From Wyeomyia smithii (lineage: Eukaryota; Arthropoda; Insecta; Diptera; Culicidae), in the NCBI RefSeq assembly GCF_029784165.1, contig NC_073696.1:27348358-27412357 (forward strand): a stretch of DNA of 64,000 bases, read 5' to 3'. Positions 10,688 to 20,901 of the stretch are shown here, one piece after another. The notes under the pieces are model-generated. The model made no database searches. It was not told the origin of the DNA and worked only from the letters and a program-made list of their open reading frames with translations. Each line of letters starts with the position of its first letter. Within the stretch, counting starts at the first letter, position 1. The translations under genes and the position numbers were made by a program.

Positions 10688-12493
10688 TAGGGCGCCAATC
10701 ATCGTATGGAAAAAAAGTGACCAGAAAATTTCAAAAAAAAACCTATACAAAATGTTCACCTGCTCGAAAAAAAACCCTGTGCAAAATTTCACCTCAATCG
10801 GACTATCTCAACCAAAATTAAGATTGTGTCTCGTGGAAAATGTTGAATGCCTTCATGTCATTTGCAAAATCACACACGGGTGGTACATGGAATTTTAATA
10901 TTTGAAAAATGTTTCCGATTCCAAGTGTCGGTGGAAACTGATGGAATATGTTATATTACTTTGTTTGAAAAATCTACTCTCTAAGACACTCGCACTCGTC
11001 TTTCGAATGTTGTACCAGACAATTTATTCGTTTCATTTACCACAATAATGTCCTTTGCCAACACTTGATTGAACACACAGTGCTCTGGCTTATATAATCG
11101 GACAAAAGACTGTATCGATGTTATTCAGTGATAATGAGAGTATAGGGATCTCAATCAGATAGGCAACACAATTGACTCGTTCTTTCTGGGTTTGCGTCGT
11201 TTTGACAGTTCGACCATACATTTTCTGTCAAGTTTACATCATCAGAACGTGAACGGGCTGGTGTGCGGTGTGACATCTTCGGCAAAGTTGTAGATAATAG
11301 TTTTGTTTTTCAAAAAAATATACACTCTAAAAACAAATTGCTAATTAAAAAAAATGAAAGAAAGTTTTAAACTAATCATTGAAAACAGCCCATTTAAAAC
11401 AACTGATTTTTAAAAAAAAAAAACTACGAAAGTTTTCCTGCACAACGAAACCGGCCATTGAGAAGTCAGAAAAAACTTATATTTTTTAATTTTTTTTCAC
11501 AGGGTACATTTTTTTGGAGGAACGAAGTTATTATGCACAACTTTGCCAGATACACTATGCCAATCAAATAAACCGTTTTGACTGTAGAAATATTCTTGAT
11601 TCCTCATAGAGTGCTCTATTGGAAATTAAAAATATGTCTACAGTCGAACGGCATAGTGTCTTCGGCAAAGTTGTAGATAATGTTTTGTCCTTCCAAAAAA
11701 AATTTGCCTTTTAAAAAAAATAATTGCCAATAATTTTTTTTTTTCAAAAAAGATAACTTATATCTCTTGATTTCTAGGACTGGTTTCATTGTTTTGGTAA
11801 TCTTTCGTAGGTTTTATTAAAAAAATCAAGTTTTTAAAAAATGAGCCCTTTTGAATAATTAATTTTTAATTTTCCTCCTAACTTTTGAACGAATAATTTT
11901 TTGAGTGTAATTTTTTTGGTAAGACCGAATTATTATCTACAGCTTTGTCGAAGACGTCACAACAATCAAACGAACCGAAGTGTTGTTTTTTATTTTATAC
12001 TCATTTTTCACAATATTATGAACCACCCTATGTCGAATAAATGAACCACCCTAATGAAACATAATGTATTCGATGCTAGTTATAGTGTATATCATTATAC
12101 AAGCTATTTCGAGAGACTAGTGATTAATTTCAAAATATAGATTCTAAACATTTTAAACTCCGCCTTCCACAATTGAAAAAACGACTAAGTCCCAGAGAAT
12201 AAATTTTTGCAAAAAAAAGTTTTTCAGATGACATCAATTCTCGACGTTTCATGCGTTTTTAAGTCATTTGGCATCAAAAAAAATATTTCGAAAACCGAAA
12301 TTTCACGTACCCCCCCTCCCTTCCGTGGCTGATTTTTCGGTTTTCAAAAAAGCCAAACTTCAATCGCTTTGCGCCACCCCATTTTAAGTCCGATTGAGCT
12401 GAAATTTTGCACAGGGTGTTTTTTCGAGCAGGTGAACATTTTGTATGAAGTTTTTTTTTTGAATTCGAGATGACCATTTTGCCTGGCACCCTA
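10688..12493. mobile_element. Nested TIR element with 8-bp imperfect duplication
   Basis: Ends read TAGGGCGCCA and, inverted, TAGGGTGCCA. The flanks are ATGATCTA (10680-10687) and ATGATTTA (12494-12501), an 8-bp duplication with one mismatch. Subterminal inverted sequence is shared too: both sides carry AAAATGTTCACCTGCTCG and CCCTGTGCAAAATTTCA in inverted orientation (10750-10800 and 12400-12450). The 8-bp target suggests hAT-like mobilisation. No transposase frame is present. It interrupts the outer hAT MITE, so it arrived later. Confidence 0.8.
11262..11985. repeat. Two foldback units of the CTTCGGCAAAGTTGTAG family
   Basis: Unit 1 opens near 11270 with ATCTTCGGCAAAGTTGTAG and closes near 11580 with CCAATCAAATAAACCGT. 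Unit 2 opens near 11655 with GTGTCTTCGGCAAAGTTGTAG and closes near 11975 with CAATCAAACGAACCG. Each unit is an inverted repeat around a T/A-rich centre. Related units lie at 33585, 46693 and 63560. Confidence 0.75.
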
Positions 12494-12734
12494 ATGATTT
12501 ACCACTACTCTCTCCCATTCTGCGAGAACGTTCCAAGCTAGAGGGTACAATCGCTATGAAAAATATCGCCAAGGGGTACGCGGACAAAAAAAGGTTGAGA
12601 ACCGCTGGTCTAATTCATTGTCTGCAGCGCCAAGCAAATTGTGTTGGTGGTGGAGCACACGTCAAAGTTATGGTAGGTATACTCAGTAGCAGTTAAAATG
12701 TTCAACATTTTGCTGGCGTGAAAACAAAACAACA

Positions 12735-12860
12735 AGAACGCCAATCCGCAATGACGAGAAATTAAACAAACTTACCGGGTGTCATTATTGTGACACACCA
12801 ATGGCACTTTATAGTGCCCCGAAATCATTTTATTAAAGTAGATATTATTTTTTTTGCCCA
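12735..12860 (+). repeat. Direct repeat A, copy 2
   Basis: This is the partner of 10117-10242, sharing the CGCAATGACGA and AAATTAAACAAACTT words and the later CCAATGGCACTTT phrase. It lies 120 bases beyond the right border of the hAT MITE. Confidence 0.65.
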
Positions 12861-13560
12861 TTGTTGCTAATCGTGATAAAAACTACACAAAAAGCATATA
12901 TTTGGAATCTTGATTTTCTTCTTGTCACTCTTTAAAACGTTGCCTAAAAGATCTCGTTTTTCAAAGCGTGAAATTACATTCACGACTGCAGCTAATCAAA
13001 TGTGTGACTGCAGCTGAAGCTAATCTACGTTAACTTGCGGTCGTGTCTTATAAATAACTTCTTCAACTATTTTTCTTTGACTTTTTTGAGGAGTTCATAA
13101 AAATCTTTCATGACTTGAGTCCCTGAATTCAGTTTTCCAATTTCTTTATGACTCTGACGATATTTGAATAACTTTTCGGAAACGATTTTGTTAAATTTTT
13201 CTACATTTTTGTGTTTTTATTTTCTCTTTCTGATTCTCGAATTCTGATGACTGTTTTTGATGACATTTTTATGATGACAGTTGATTATAACATTTGAAGG
13301 ACATGAATTCTTATCGACTTTTCGTTGGCTTTTGAAAAAAATTTCATGATTTTTCCTGTTTGTTCCAATTTTTTTTTTTTAATATTCTTCACATAATTAT
13401 ATTAAAATTATTATGTTACCTTCCGAGCATTCATTAATGAAAAAGTGATGTTTTCTGAAAGTTTTTTATAGTGGATTGGTGTTTTTAGTAACATTTGGTG
13501 TTTCAATGGTGATTTTTGCTTTTAAATAAATTTTGATGACTATAAGGGAGAGTTTCCACC
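12861..13560. other. Unassigned AT-rich DNA
   Basis: Long T-rich stretches and scattered TGA/TTTTTGATGA words are seen, but no tandem structure, TIR pair or coding motif. Confidence 0.4.
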
Positions 13561-13798
13561 AGATGAAACACAAATTTCTACACAAACCAAGAACTAATCA
13601 AGTAAATGGAACCAAATTTGGTACGTGAAGGTTTTTGGGGGTTAGCATTATTTCCATGGTAGTTTGATACACCTTCCTCTGCTGGAAGGGTCCCAAACAA
13701 ATGAAAAATAAAATTTTTGCACAACTCAAGAACTAATCAAGTAAATGGAACTAAATTTGGCCTGTGGAATTTTTCGGGAGCAAGAAAAGTTTCAATGA
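13561..13798 (+). repeat. Two tandem units of ~139 bp
   Basis: AAGAACTAATCAAGTAAATG starts at 13589 and again at 13728, with matching flanks (ACAAATGAAA/AGATGAAACA before; GGAACNAAATTTGG after). The spacing of 139 bp defines a two-copy tandem adjoining the large duplication. Confidence 0.8.
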
Positions 13799-13859
13799 TG
13801 GGGAGGCTTAAGGCTCCCATGCAATCAAAACAGATGTTTCAGCCAAGATTTCCGGAAAA

Positions 13860-14203
13860 CAGCCCGGAATGATGCACAGTAGCCAAAAACTAACTCCAGA
13901 CGCCATTTTTAAAACCAAGATGGAAACGACAGCCGAAAGTGACCGAATACCACCCATTATGGAAATAACCGAAATCGGAATGCTTCACAGAAGCCAGAAG
14001 TCAACCTAAGACGTCGTTTTAAATTCTAAGATGGCGACTTCCGGTGTCTGTGAAACAACCGAGAATGACCAAATACTATCCAAAGTGGGTATTTCCGGAA
14101 TCGTTATGATTCACAGAAACCAAAAGTCGACCTGAGACACTATTTTAAATCCTAAGGTGGCGACTTCCGGTGTCTGTAAAACAGTCGAAAGCGAGCAAAT
14201 ACA
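13860..14203 (+). repeat. ~115-bp subrepeats, left part
   Basis: Three diverged units share a (T)CACAGAAGCCAAAAGT-like phrase, GACGCCATTTTAAA-like text, AAGATGGCGACTTCCGG and CCGAGAATGACCAAATAC. Their starts are near 13866, 13977 and 14100. The array continues at 16022-16318, so the 14204-16021 element split it. The same array recurs in copy 2 at about 16838-17181 and 19001-19297. Confidence 0.8.
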
Positions 14204-14437
14204 GGTCGGACTTGATACTCGATTATATATTATTTTAGACTCGAATGAATATAGCAGTTTTTTTTTCAATTTCAAATATGGCTCATCTAAAGCGGATATG
14301 TGGTAAGGCAACGGTTGATAGGAAAGAAGGGGGGCTGGCTGGCAAAGCATTGCAATCCATATGAAAAATTTCAAAGATCTATACAGAAGGAGAAGAGGTT
14401 GAGAATATTTACTTTTGTGCTACGTAATTCATGAACA

Positions 14438-14667
14438 GTTCTTCTCTCAGTTGGTCTCGAGGTACGATGCTGGCCTAACAAGCCAGTCGTCGTAGGTTCG
14501 AGTCTTGACTCGAGAGAGACTGTTAGTGTCAGTAGGATCGTAGCGCTAGCCCCGCAATTGTCCTGTATACTAAACAGTTGGCTGCGAAGTCTGTGTAGAA
14601 TAAACAGAAGGTCAAGCTCCGAATCGGAATGTAGCACCAAGGCTTTGCTTTTTGGCTTTGCTTTGCT
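14438..14667 (+). mobile_element. tRNA-derived SINE (Feilai-like), copy 1
   Basis: An A-box-like TGGTCTCGAGG is followed by a good B box, GGTTCGAGTCT at 14495-14505, the two parts of an internal RNA polymerase III promoter. The body then reads CTGTTAGTGTCAGTAGGATCG and ends in a GGCTTTGCTTTTTGGCTTTGCTTTGCT tail of short repeats split here only by sequence drift. AATTCATGAACA (14426-14437) and AATTCATGAGCA (14668-14679) form a 12-bp duplication with one mismatch. Feilai assignment is from memory. Confidence 0.88.
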
Positions 14668-15101
14668 AATTCATGAGCATTCCCTAATCGATTCTCAAAT
14701 TTTATAATATTGAAAAATAAATTGGAAAATAAAAAGATAAATTAAAATTTTAAATTTTTTAAAATAAAAGATAAACAAATTTTAATTTAATAAAATAAAT
14801 TTAAAATTAACAAAAAAATAAAAAAATAGATTTTTTTAAAGATTCAAAATATCAAAAATAAACAAGTGACAAACCAAAATACACTGATCGAATTTATTTT
14901 TACGTTGGACTAAAATTTCTTCAAAAATAACTTCAAAATATATATTTTTTTGTAAAACATGAGTTTTCTCCCTTTAAGAGAGATAAGTCAAAAATAAATT
15001 GCTTCTCATTTATTTCGAAACAACGAAAAGTTATTATAACTAATAAAAATTAATTATTTTTTTGTTCTGATTCGATGTATATGATAAAATTTTATTATAT
15101 A

Positions 15102-15974
15102 CAGGGTGCGCCATAATTTTTGCAACAAGAAACAGAGGACCGTTAACCACGTTTTTGGCAGGTAGGAGAAAACTTTTGAAATAATTTTTTGAGTAAAAAC
15201 AATGAAAAACAACAACCAGGCTCTTTCCGATGCGCAAACAACAGAAAGGCTCGTGTAATGCAAGGATTCTCTTACCCGGACCATTCGTCGCTAGCACCTG
15301 ACGACGCTCTTCGCCGACGAGAAACTTTCTACCGTTAAGCAAGCCCACAACCCGCAAAACGACCAGGTGCTCGCACGAACATCAGGAGATGCTGATCCAG
15401 TTGGAAGAACGATCCTTCACTCGTCTCACCCAGCTTCTGTGACGGTTTTTGCTGAAGTGACTGCCGATTCTCGAGCCGAGGTGCTTTTCGTCGAAAAATG
15501 AGTAAAAATAGGTGGTGATTACTACCTGGATGAGATTTTGAAGAAGAATGTGATAGGTTGGGCCCAGAAAACGAATAATAATGAAAACTGGACCTTCATG
15601 CAAGACTCACACGAAGAAGATCGTTCGAGATTGGTGCAAGTCCAAGGATGAGTGGCCTCCAACTCACCAGATCTCAACGTGATGGACTTCTCGATTTGAG
15701 TGATGTTAGAATCGAAGGCCTGCTCACGGAAACACACAAGTTTGGACGAGTTGATGAAGTCTTTGCACGACGCTTGGAAGGAAATTTCTCAAGACGACAT
15801 TCGGTCCATCGTCTAGTCTTATTTTAAGCGTCTCCGAGCTGTCATCAGAACTAAGTTATTTTTTTAATTGTTTTTATTCATTATATTATTTTTATTTCAA
15901 AAGTTTTCTCTTACTTGCCGAAAACCTGGTAAACGGTCCTCTGTTTTTGCTTGCAATAATTATGGCGTACCCTG
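15102..15974 (+). mobile_element. Mariner-type element with ~80-bp TIRs, copy 1
   Basis: Ends start CAGGGTGCGCCATAATTTTT (left) and CAGGGTACGCCATAATTATT (right, inverted). Inverted similarity runs about 80 bases inward to AGAAAACTTTTGAAATA. TA flanks both ends (15100-15101 and 15975-15976), the Tc1/mariner target. At 873 bp it is shorter than an intact mariner (about 1.3 kb) and its transposase is degraded. Confidence 0.9.
15202..15870 (+). pseudogene. Degenerate mariner transposase, copy 1
   Basis: The first ATG after the left TIR (15202) opens a short N-terminal stretch, MKNNNQALSDAQTTERLV, ended by a stop. Later fragments in shifted frames include a first-aspartate-region-like piece and NSPDLNVMDFSI (from 15661). 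SPDLN followed by a Met-Asp-Phe motif is the signature around the second catalytic aspartate of mariner DDE transposases. The C-terminal fragment retains DELMKSLHDAWKEIS and KRLRAVI, typical of the family's end. Several stops and frameshifts, and a total length of about 220 codons against the usual ~345, show an internally deleted, dead gene. Confidence 0.8.
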
Positions 15975-16021
15975 TATATAGTGCAAAAGAAAAATCCAGG
16001 ACTATATAATCGAGTCCGACC

Positions 16022-16318
16022 AGTATTTCCTTAACCGTGATGATGCACAGAAACCAAAAATCTAACTCAGACACAATTTTTTATGGCGATTTCGGCGTTA
16101 GGAAAACAATCGAGAATGACCAAATGGGTATTTTTAGAATCAGAATGACGTCCAGAAGTCAGAAATTAACTTTATATGCCATTGCCGTTGAAGTCCAAGA
16201 TGAAGACTTCCGCTTTCTGGGAAGCAACCAAAAACGACTGAATACCACACAATATGACTACTATCAGAATCGAAGTGATGTACAAAAGCCAAAGCCGAGG
16301 ATGCTCTCTTTCCGATAA
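16022..16318 (+). repeat. ~115-bp subrepeats, right part
   Basis: Continuation of the array broken by the 14204-16021 element: GTGATGATGCACAGAAACC near 16037, a related ACGTCCAGAAGTCAG unit near 16148 and GTGATGTACAAAAGCC near 16274. Frames here (16037-16318 plus) are artefacts of the array. Confidence 0.75.
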
Positions 16319-17416
16319 AACCAAACATTTCAAACGATTTGTCTTTGGAGTTTAAACGTATCTAATATTCGACTCGTCACGCAACAAATCGCAAGGTCAA
16401 TCTTTGGGTGCATTTGGAAGCATTTAGAACATTTGAAATTATTTAAAACTTTCCCAGCAACGGCCAATCCGAGTCGAATAATTTTTGTTTTGAAATCGAA
16501 TCTTTAGCTTGAAGGTTATGGGCCAAAAAGAAAAAAAATAGTAAATCGATAATTTCCATGCAAATTGAAAATGTTTTCAATTTCATGACCATAATTTGAT
16601 TGAATTCAATGATTTTATATGTAGTCATTTTTTTAATATTTACTCAATGTTTTTCAGGAAAAGTTTAATGATTTTTAGAGAACTCTTCATAGATAATGTC
16701 TTTCTAACATTTAGACTATACTTTTTTCACCACTTATTTCATTTTATGTATTAATAAAATTCTCATTTCTGCACTGTGGGGAGGCTTAAGGCTCCCATGC
16801 AATCAAAACAGATGTTTCAGCCAAGATTTCCGGAAAACAGCCCGGAATGATGCACAGTAGCCAAAAACTAACTCCAGACGCCATTTTTAAAACCAAGATG
16901 GAAACGACAGCCGAAAGTGACCGAATACCACCCATTATGGAAATAACCGAAATCGGAATGCTTCACAGAAGCCAGAAGTCAACCTAAGACGTCGTTTTAA
17001 ATTCTAAGATGGCGACTTCCGGTGTCTGTGAAACAACCGAGAATGACCAAATACTATCCAAAGTGGGTATTTCCGGAATCGTTATGATTCACAGAAACCA
17101 AAAGTCGACCTGAGACACTATTTTAAATCCTAAGGTGGCGACTTCCGGTGTCTGTAAAACAGTCGAAAGCGAGCAAATACAGGTCGGACTTGATACTCGA
17201 TTATATATTATTTTAGACTCGAATGAATATAGCAGTTTTTTTTTTCAATTTCAAATATGGCTCATCTAAAGCGGATATGTGGTAAGGCAACGGTTGATAG
17301 GAAAGAAGGGGGGCTGGCTGGCAAAGCATTGCAATCCATATGAAAAATTTCAAAGATCTATACAGAAGGAGAAGAGGTTGAGAATATTTATTTTTGTGCT
17401 ACGTAATTCATGAACA

Positions 17417-17646
17417 GTTCTTCTCTCAGTTGGTCTCGAGGTACGATGCTGGCCTAACAAGCCAGTCGTCGTAGGTTCGAGTCTTGACTCGAGAGAGACT
17501 GTTAGTGTCAGTAGGATCGTAGCGCTAGCCCCGCAATTGTCCTGTATACTAAACAGTTGGCTGCGAAGTCTGTGTAGAATAAACAGAAGGTCAAGTTCCG
17601 AATCGGAATGTAGCACCAAGGCTTTGCTTTTTGGCTTTGCTTTGCT
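17417..17646 (+). mobile_element. tRNA-derived SINE, copy 2 (by segment duplication)
   Basis: Nearly identical to 14438-14667, including the flanking AATTCATGA duplication. One visible difference is CAAGTTCCG here against CAAGCTCCG in copy 1. It arose by duplication, not an independent insertion. Confidence 0.88.
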
Positions 17647-18080
17647 AATTCATGAGCATTCCCTAATCGATTCTCAAATTTTATAATATTGAAAAATAAA
17701 TTGGAAAATAAAAAGATAAATTAAAATTTTAAATTTTTTTAAATAAAAGATAAACAAATTTTAATTTAATAAAATAAATTTAAAATTAACAAAAAAATAA
17801 AAAATTAGATTTTTTTAAAGATTCAAAATATCAAAAATAAACAAGTGACAAACCAAAATACACTGATCGAATTTATTTTTACGTTGGACTAAAATTTCTT
17901 CAAAAATAACTTCAAAATATATATTTTTTTGTAAAACATGAGTTTTCTCCCTTTAAGAGAGATAGGTCAAAAATAAATTGCTTCTCATTTATTTCGAAAC
18001 AACGAAAAGTTATTATAACTAATAAAAATTAATTATTTTTTTGTTCTGATTCGATGTATATGATAAAATTTTATTATATA

Positions 18081-18953
18081 CAGGGTGCGCCATAATTTTT
18101 GCAACAAGAAACAGAGGACCGTTAACCACGTTTTTGGCAGGTAGGAGAAAACTTTTGAAATAATTTTTTGAGTAAAAACAATGAAAAACAACAACCAGGC
18201 TCTTTCCGATGCGCAAACAACAGAAAGGCTCGTGTAATGCAAGGATTCTCTTACCCGGACCATTCGTCGCTAGCACCTGACGACGCTCTTCGCCGACGAG
18301 AAACTTTCTACCGTTAAGCAAGCCCACAACCCGCAAAACGACCAGGTGCTCGCACGAACATCAGGAGATGCTGATCCAGTTGGAAGAACGATCCTTCACT
18401 CGTCTCACCCAGCTTCTGTGACGGTTTTTGCTGAAGTGACTGCCGATTCTCGAGCCGAGGTGCTTTTCGTCGAAAAATGAGTAAAAATAGGTGGTGATTA
18501 CTACCTGGATGAGATTTTGAAGAAGAATGTGATAGGTTGGGCCCAGAAAACGAATAATAATGAAAACTGGACCTTCATGCAAGACTCACACGAAGAAGAT
18601 CGTTCGAGATTGGTGCAAGTCCAAGGATGAGTGGCCTCCAACTCACCAGATCTCAACGTGATGGACTTCTCGATTTGAGTGATGTTAGAATCGAAGGCCT
18701 GCTCACGGAAACACACAAGTTTGGACGAGTTGATGAAGTCTTTGCACGACGCTTGGAAGGAAATTTCTCAAGACGACATTCGGTCCATCGTCTAGTCTTA
18801 TTTTAAGCGTCTCCGAGCTGTCATCAGAACTAAGTTATTTTTTTAATTGTTTTTATTCATTATATTATTTTTATTTCAAAAGTTTTCTCTTACTTGCCGA
18901 AAACCTGGTAAACGGTCCTCTGTTTTTGCTTGCAATAATTATGGCGTACCCTG
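18081..18953 (+). mobile_element. Mariner-type element, copy 2 (by segment duplication)
   Basis: Duplicate of 15102-15974 with the same TA flanks and the same ends. Confidence 0.9.
18181..18849 (+). pseudogene. Degenerate mariner transposase, copy 2
   Basis: Same disrupted frame as at 15202-15870, including the stop after the first 18 codons and the SPDLN fragment. The shared lesions show the gene was already dead before the segment duplicated. Confidence 0.8.
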
Positions 18954-19758
18954 TATATAGTGCAAAAGAAAAATCCAGGACTATATAATCGAGTCCGACC
19001 AGTATTTCCTTAACCGTGATGATGCACAGAAACCAAAAATCTAACTCAGACACAATTTTTTATGGCGATTTCGGCGTTAGGAAAACAATCGAGAATGACC
19101 AAATGGGTATTTTTAGAATCAGAATGACGTCCAGAAGTCAGAAATTAACTTTATATGCCATTGCCGTTGAAGTCCAAGATGAAGACTTCCGCTTTCTGGG
19201 AAGCAACCAAAAACGACTGAATACCACACAATATGACTACTATCAGAATCGAAGTGATGTACAAAAGCCAAAGCCGAGGATGCTCTCTTTCCGATAAAAC
19301 CAAACATTTCAAACGATTTGTCTTTGGAGTTTAAACGTATCTAATATTCGACTCGTCACGCAACAAATCGCAAGGTCAATCTTTGGGTGCATTTGGAAGC
19401 ATTTAGAACATTTGAAATTATTTAAAACTTTCCCAGCAACGGCCAATCCGAGTCGAATAATTTTTGTTTTGAAATCGAATCTTTAGCTTGAAGGTTATGG
19501 GCCAAAAAATAAAAAAAAAAAGAGTAAATCGATAATTTCCATGCAAATTGAAAATGTTTTCAATTTCATGACCATAATTTGATTGAATTCAATGATTTTA
19601 TATGTAGTCATTTTTTCATATTTACTCAATGTTTTTCAGGAAAAGTTTAATGATTTTTAGAGAACTCTTCATAGATAAAGACTTTCTAACATTTAGACTA
19701 TATTTTATTCACCACTTATTTCATTTTATGTATTAATAAATTTCTCATTTCTGCACTG

Positions 19759-20813
19759 AAACCTAATAAAAATATTTGAATGGATATTGCTTGTGATTTT
19801 CTGAATTTTTTGTGTTCTTCTGTTATTTTTTGTTTTTCGTTAAATCCAACTTACGATTGAAAAGAATTTATTTAGATTCTCTTCTGATTTTGAATGTTAA
19901 TTCAAAACTTTCTTCATGAAAATATTAACAGTAATAGTTCAGAAAAATCACAAACTGCAGTCGTATGTAATTCGGTCCTGAAACTCGCTAAACCGTATTT
20001 AAGCTCAGAACAAGGAAAATAGGAAAACACACCCACAGACAAATTCCCTGGAAGTGGTTTAACACGCATTAAGCACAACACCACCTCCCAGATAGGCCCA
20101 CCGCCTTTACACACCAGAAGGATTAGAGAAATTAATACCCCGCATCGTACACACACTGACTGGAATGAGGAACGAACTCGGACGGACAGACAGTAAATAA
20201 ATCTCTGCCGCTAGCTGCTAGTGAACTTCAGCCCGAAGCCCTTGAACTGCTGCGACCGATCGATGTCGGTGCTGAAGGATACGGAGCGGAGGTTTCATCC
20301 GACGCTAATGAGTTCTTAAGGTTCCTTCGTGGGTGAGGCAAAGTTGAAAATGCACGCATGACTTGCGCGAGATTTCGATCTGGAGCATCTATATGGTAAC
20401 TATAAAGCTGAGCGGAACCGATTGAGGTTAGGTGATTGACAGGCGATTTAATGAGCGGATTTAGCGATGCTGGGAACTGGCTCGATTTGGTTGGTTGGGA
20501 AACGTACGAGGGCGTTCGCAATTTGGGTAACTATTAGAGCGGTCCATATACGTGATAATCGGAAAATTATAAATTTTGTCGAAGTACTTGATTTTGCGCT
20601 GCACTGGAGAATACCAATTGATACTGGATCAATAGTTTGCACAACTTCCTCCAACAAGACATCACCTTTAATTTTCAACGTGTGCCACGACCGACATTGT
20701 GCCGGCCAGCGATGACGCAAGCAGATAATTGCCGGAGCAAATTCCTCCCGTGCGATTCGTTCGTTATCTCGACGTTTCATCTCACGTCATTCTGCACACA
20801 GCAAACAGCAACA
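19759..20813. other. Low-repeat DNA, possible gene-proximal sequence
   Basis: No repeat family is seen. 20160-20800 is richer in GC and carries overlapping frames on both strands without recognisable motifs. This may be the upstream region of the candidate exon at 20814. Confidence 0.35.
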
Positions 20814-20901
20814 ATGAGTTCGCTTCGGGGGAATTCTGCCCGAATTTGGGCGACCATTCTTCGCAATTCACGCTTCGCCTCGCAAGAGAATGCGACTTTA
20901 A
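20814..20901 (+). other. Candidate first coding exon with mitochondrial-type leader
   Basis: ATG at 20814 has a favourable CAACAATGA context. The peptide starts MSSLRGNSARIWATILRNSR and continues FASQENATL. It has five arginines and no acidic residue in the first 24, a pattern typical of mitochondrial import leaders. GTGAGC at 20902 could be a splice donor (TTTAA/GTGAGC). Without splicing, the frame ends at 20933 after 98 codons counted from an upstream ATG at 20637. No downstream exon is identified. It could be chance. Confidence 0.3.

Larger units (their letters stand above)
10476..12607. mobile_element. hAT-type MITE carrying a nested element
   Basis: The left end CAGCGTTTCTCAACCT and the inverted right end CAGCGGTTCTCAACCT form a 16-bp TIR with one mismatch, the typical hAT end. 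GTCTAATT lies directly outside both ends (10468-10475 and 12608-12615), a perfect 8-bp duplication as expected for hAT. The perfect palindrome GGGGTACGCGTACCCC lies at 10492-10507. Of 2132 bp, about 1.8 kb is a later insertion (10688-12493), leaving roughly 320 bp of original non-autonomous element. Confidence 0.92.
14204..16021. mobile_element. GGTCGGACT-ended TIR element carrying SINE and mariner (copy 1)
   Basis: The left end starts GGTCGGACTTGATACTCG and continues ATTATATA; the inverted right end reads GGTCGGACTCGATTATATAG, so the left copy has six extra bases. It interrupts the 115-bp subrepeat array. After subtracting the SINE (14438-14667) and mariner element (15102-15974), about 0.7 kb of original non-coding element remains. 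No target duplication could be fixed. The superfamily is unknown. Confidence 0.75.
13799..16776 (+). repeat. 2.98-kb tandem duplication, copy 1
   Basis: From TGGGGAGGCTTAAGG (13799) to TTTCTGCACTG (16776) the sequence is repeated with about 99.5% identity at 16777-19758; roughly a dozen substitutions and small indels were noticed. The unit holds a 115-bp subrepeat block, a GGTCGGACT-ended element, a SINE and a mariner element. High identity including nested elements means duplication came after all those insertions. A haplotype or assembly artefact is an alternative. Confidence 0.95.
17182..19000. mobile_element. GGTCGGACT-ended TIR element, copy 2
   Basis: Duplicate of 14204-16021 with the same six-base asymmetry at the left end and the same nested SINE and mariner element. 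Confidence 0.75.
16777..19758 (+). repeat. 2.98-kb tandem duplication, copy 2
   Basis: The second copy begins directly at the end of copy 1 (junction CACTG/TGGGG) and ends at TTTCTGCACTG before AAACCTAATAAA. It holds the same nested elements in the same order. Differences from copy 1 cluster in homopolymers and the last 250 bases. Confidence 0.95.

Noticed and set aside
15040..15357. Minus-strand frames of 105 and 76 codons, repeated at 18019-18336
   Set aside because: They lie antisense to the mariner remnant, whose true strand is plus (SPDLN motif); their repetition only reflects the segment duplication.
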